Assembly: GCA_017303735.1 (NCBI GenBank)
Contig: JAFLCF010000113.1
Location: 1 to 14,687, forward strand
DNA: 14,687 bases
Reading direction: 5' to 3'
DNA from: Anaerolineae bacterium
GTDB taxonomy: Bacteria; Chloroflexota; Anaerolineae; Anaerolineales; Villigracilaceae
This document shows, piece by piece, positions 14,512 to 14,687 of the stretch; the first letter of the stretch is position 1; every line of letters begins with the position of its first letter. The notes under the pieces are model-generated. The model was given only the letters and a program-made list of their open reading frames with translations, was not told the origin of the DNA and ran no database searches. A program made the translations under genes and the position numbers.

Positions 14512-14687
14512 ATGGACAATGACGATCCAATCGAAGTTCGAATGGGCACCTTCTTCATCGTCATCGGCGGTGGGATGTTCCTTCTATTCGTACTATCTGA
14601 CATTGCCGATAAAGTAGATTTCGATTATTTCTTCATCGCCCTGGTGCTCTTTGCCGTTGGATATTATTTTCGAAGGACAAAAGCCCC
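14512..14687 (+). CDS. Small membrane protein, 3' end outside the window
   Basis: 58 complete codons are visible and the frame is still open at the window end. The N-terminus is acidic (MDNDDPIEVRMG). It is followed by two hydrophobic segments suited to membrane helices, about residues 12-29 (TFFIVIGGGMFLLFVL) and 39-52 (YFFIALVLFAVGYYF), separated by a short acidic linker. A basic FRRTK then marks the cytoplasmic edge. I do not recognise the family. Coding status is supported by the hydrophobic/charged pattern and by the position just after the fni terminator with its own -10. An in-frame ATG at 14542 is an alternative start. Confidence 0.6.
   Translation, partial: MDNDDPIEVRMGTFFIVIGGGMFLLFVLSDIADKVDFDYFFIALVLFAVGYYFRRTKA

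Overview
The window is a stretch of ordinary bacterial chromosome. It most likely comes from Chloroflexota, class Anaerolineae. This is an inference from three things: an Agl23-type GT-C membrane protein, a type II (Fni) isopentenyl diphosphate isomerase, and Chloroflexota-like versions of the M20 peptidase and methyltransferases. No 16S or other decisive marker is present. Coding density is high. I see no phage, transposase, CRISPR array, toxin-antitoxin pair or recognisable defence cassette.

Layout from left to right: (1) the 3' part of a class I methyltransferase that is cut by the window edge; (2) smpB, the tmRNA partner; (3) an uncharacterised 260-residue protein whose start is preceded by a 17-bp hairpin; (4) three minus-strand genes: an eight-helix membrane protein, a Methyltransf_32-like methyltransferase and an M20 zinc peptidase; (5) a NAD-dependent epimerase transcribed divergently from the peptidase; (6) an initiator tRNA-fMet on the minus strand, separated from the epimerase by a bidirectional terminator; (7) a 1183-residue GT-C glycosyltransferase with a C-terminal six-bladed NHL propeller; (8) sucC-sucD, the two subunits of succinyl-CoA synthetase; (9) acpP on the minus strand, divergent from fni; (10) the 5' end of a small membrane protein that runs off the window.

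Functions are mostly housekeeping: TCA cycle (sucCD), fatty-acid carrier (acpP), isoprenoid precursors (fni), translation initiation (tRNA-fMet), ribosome rescue (smpB) and envelope glycosylation (GT-C protein, possibly the epimerase). Adjacency does not suggest a single pathway.

The regulatory layer is readable. Several promoters have an extended -10 (TGnTAtAAT) and no good -35. In three genes the -10 hexamer lies exactly six bases before the start codon with no Shine-Dalgarno, the geometry expected for leaderless mRNAs. Strong hairpin terminators follow the epimerase/tRNA pair, the GT-C gene, sucD, acpP and fni. The most unusual items are the GT-C/NHL fusion, the three apparent leaderless genes, the hairpin that buries a ribosome binding site, and a cluster of three GTAG-flanked palindromes between sucD and acpP. 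I found no convincing new multi-gene system.
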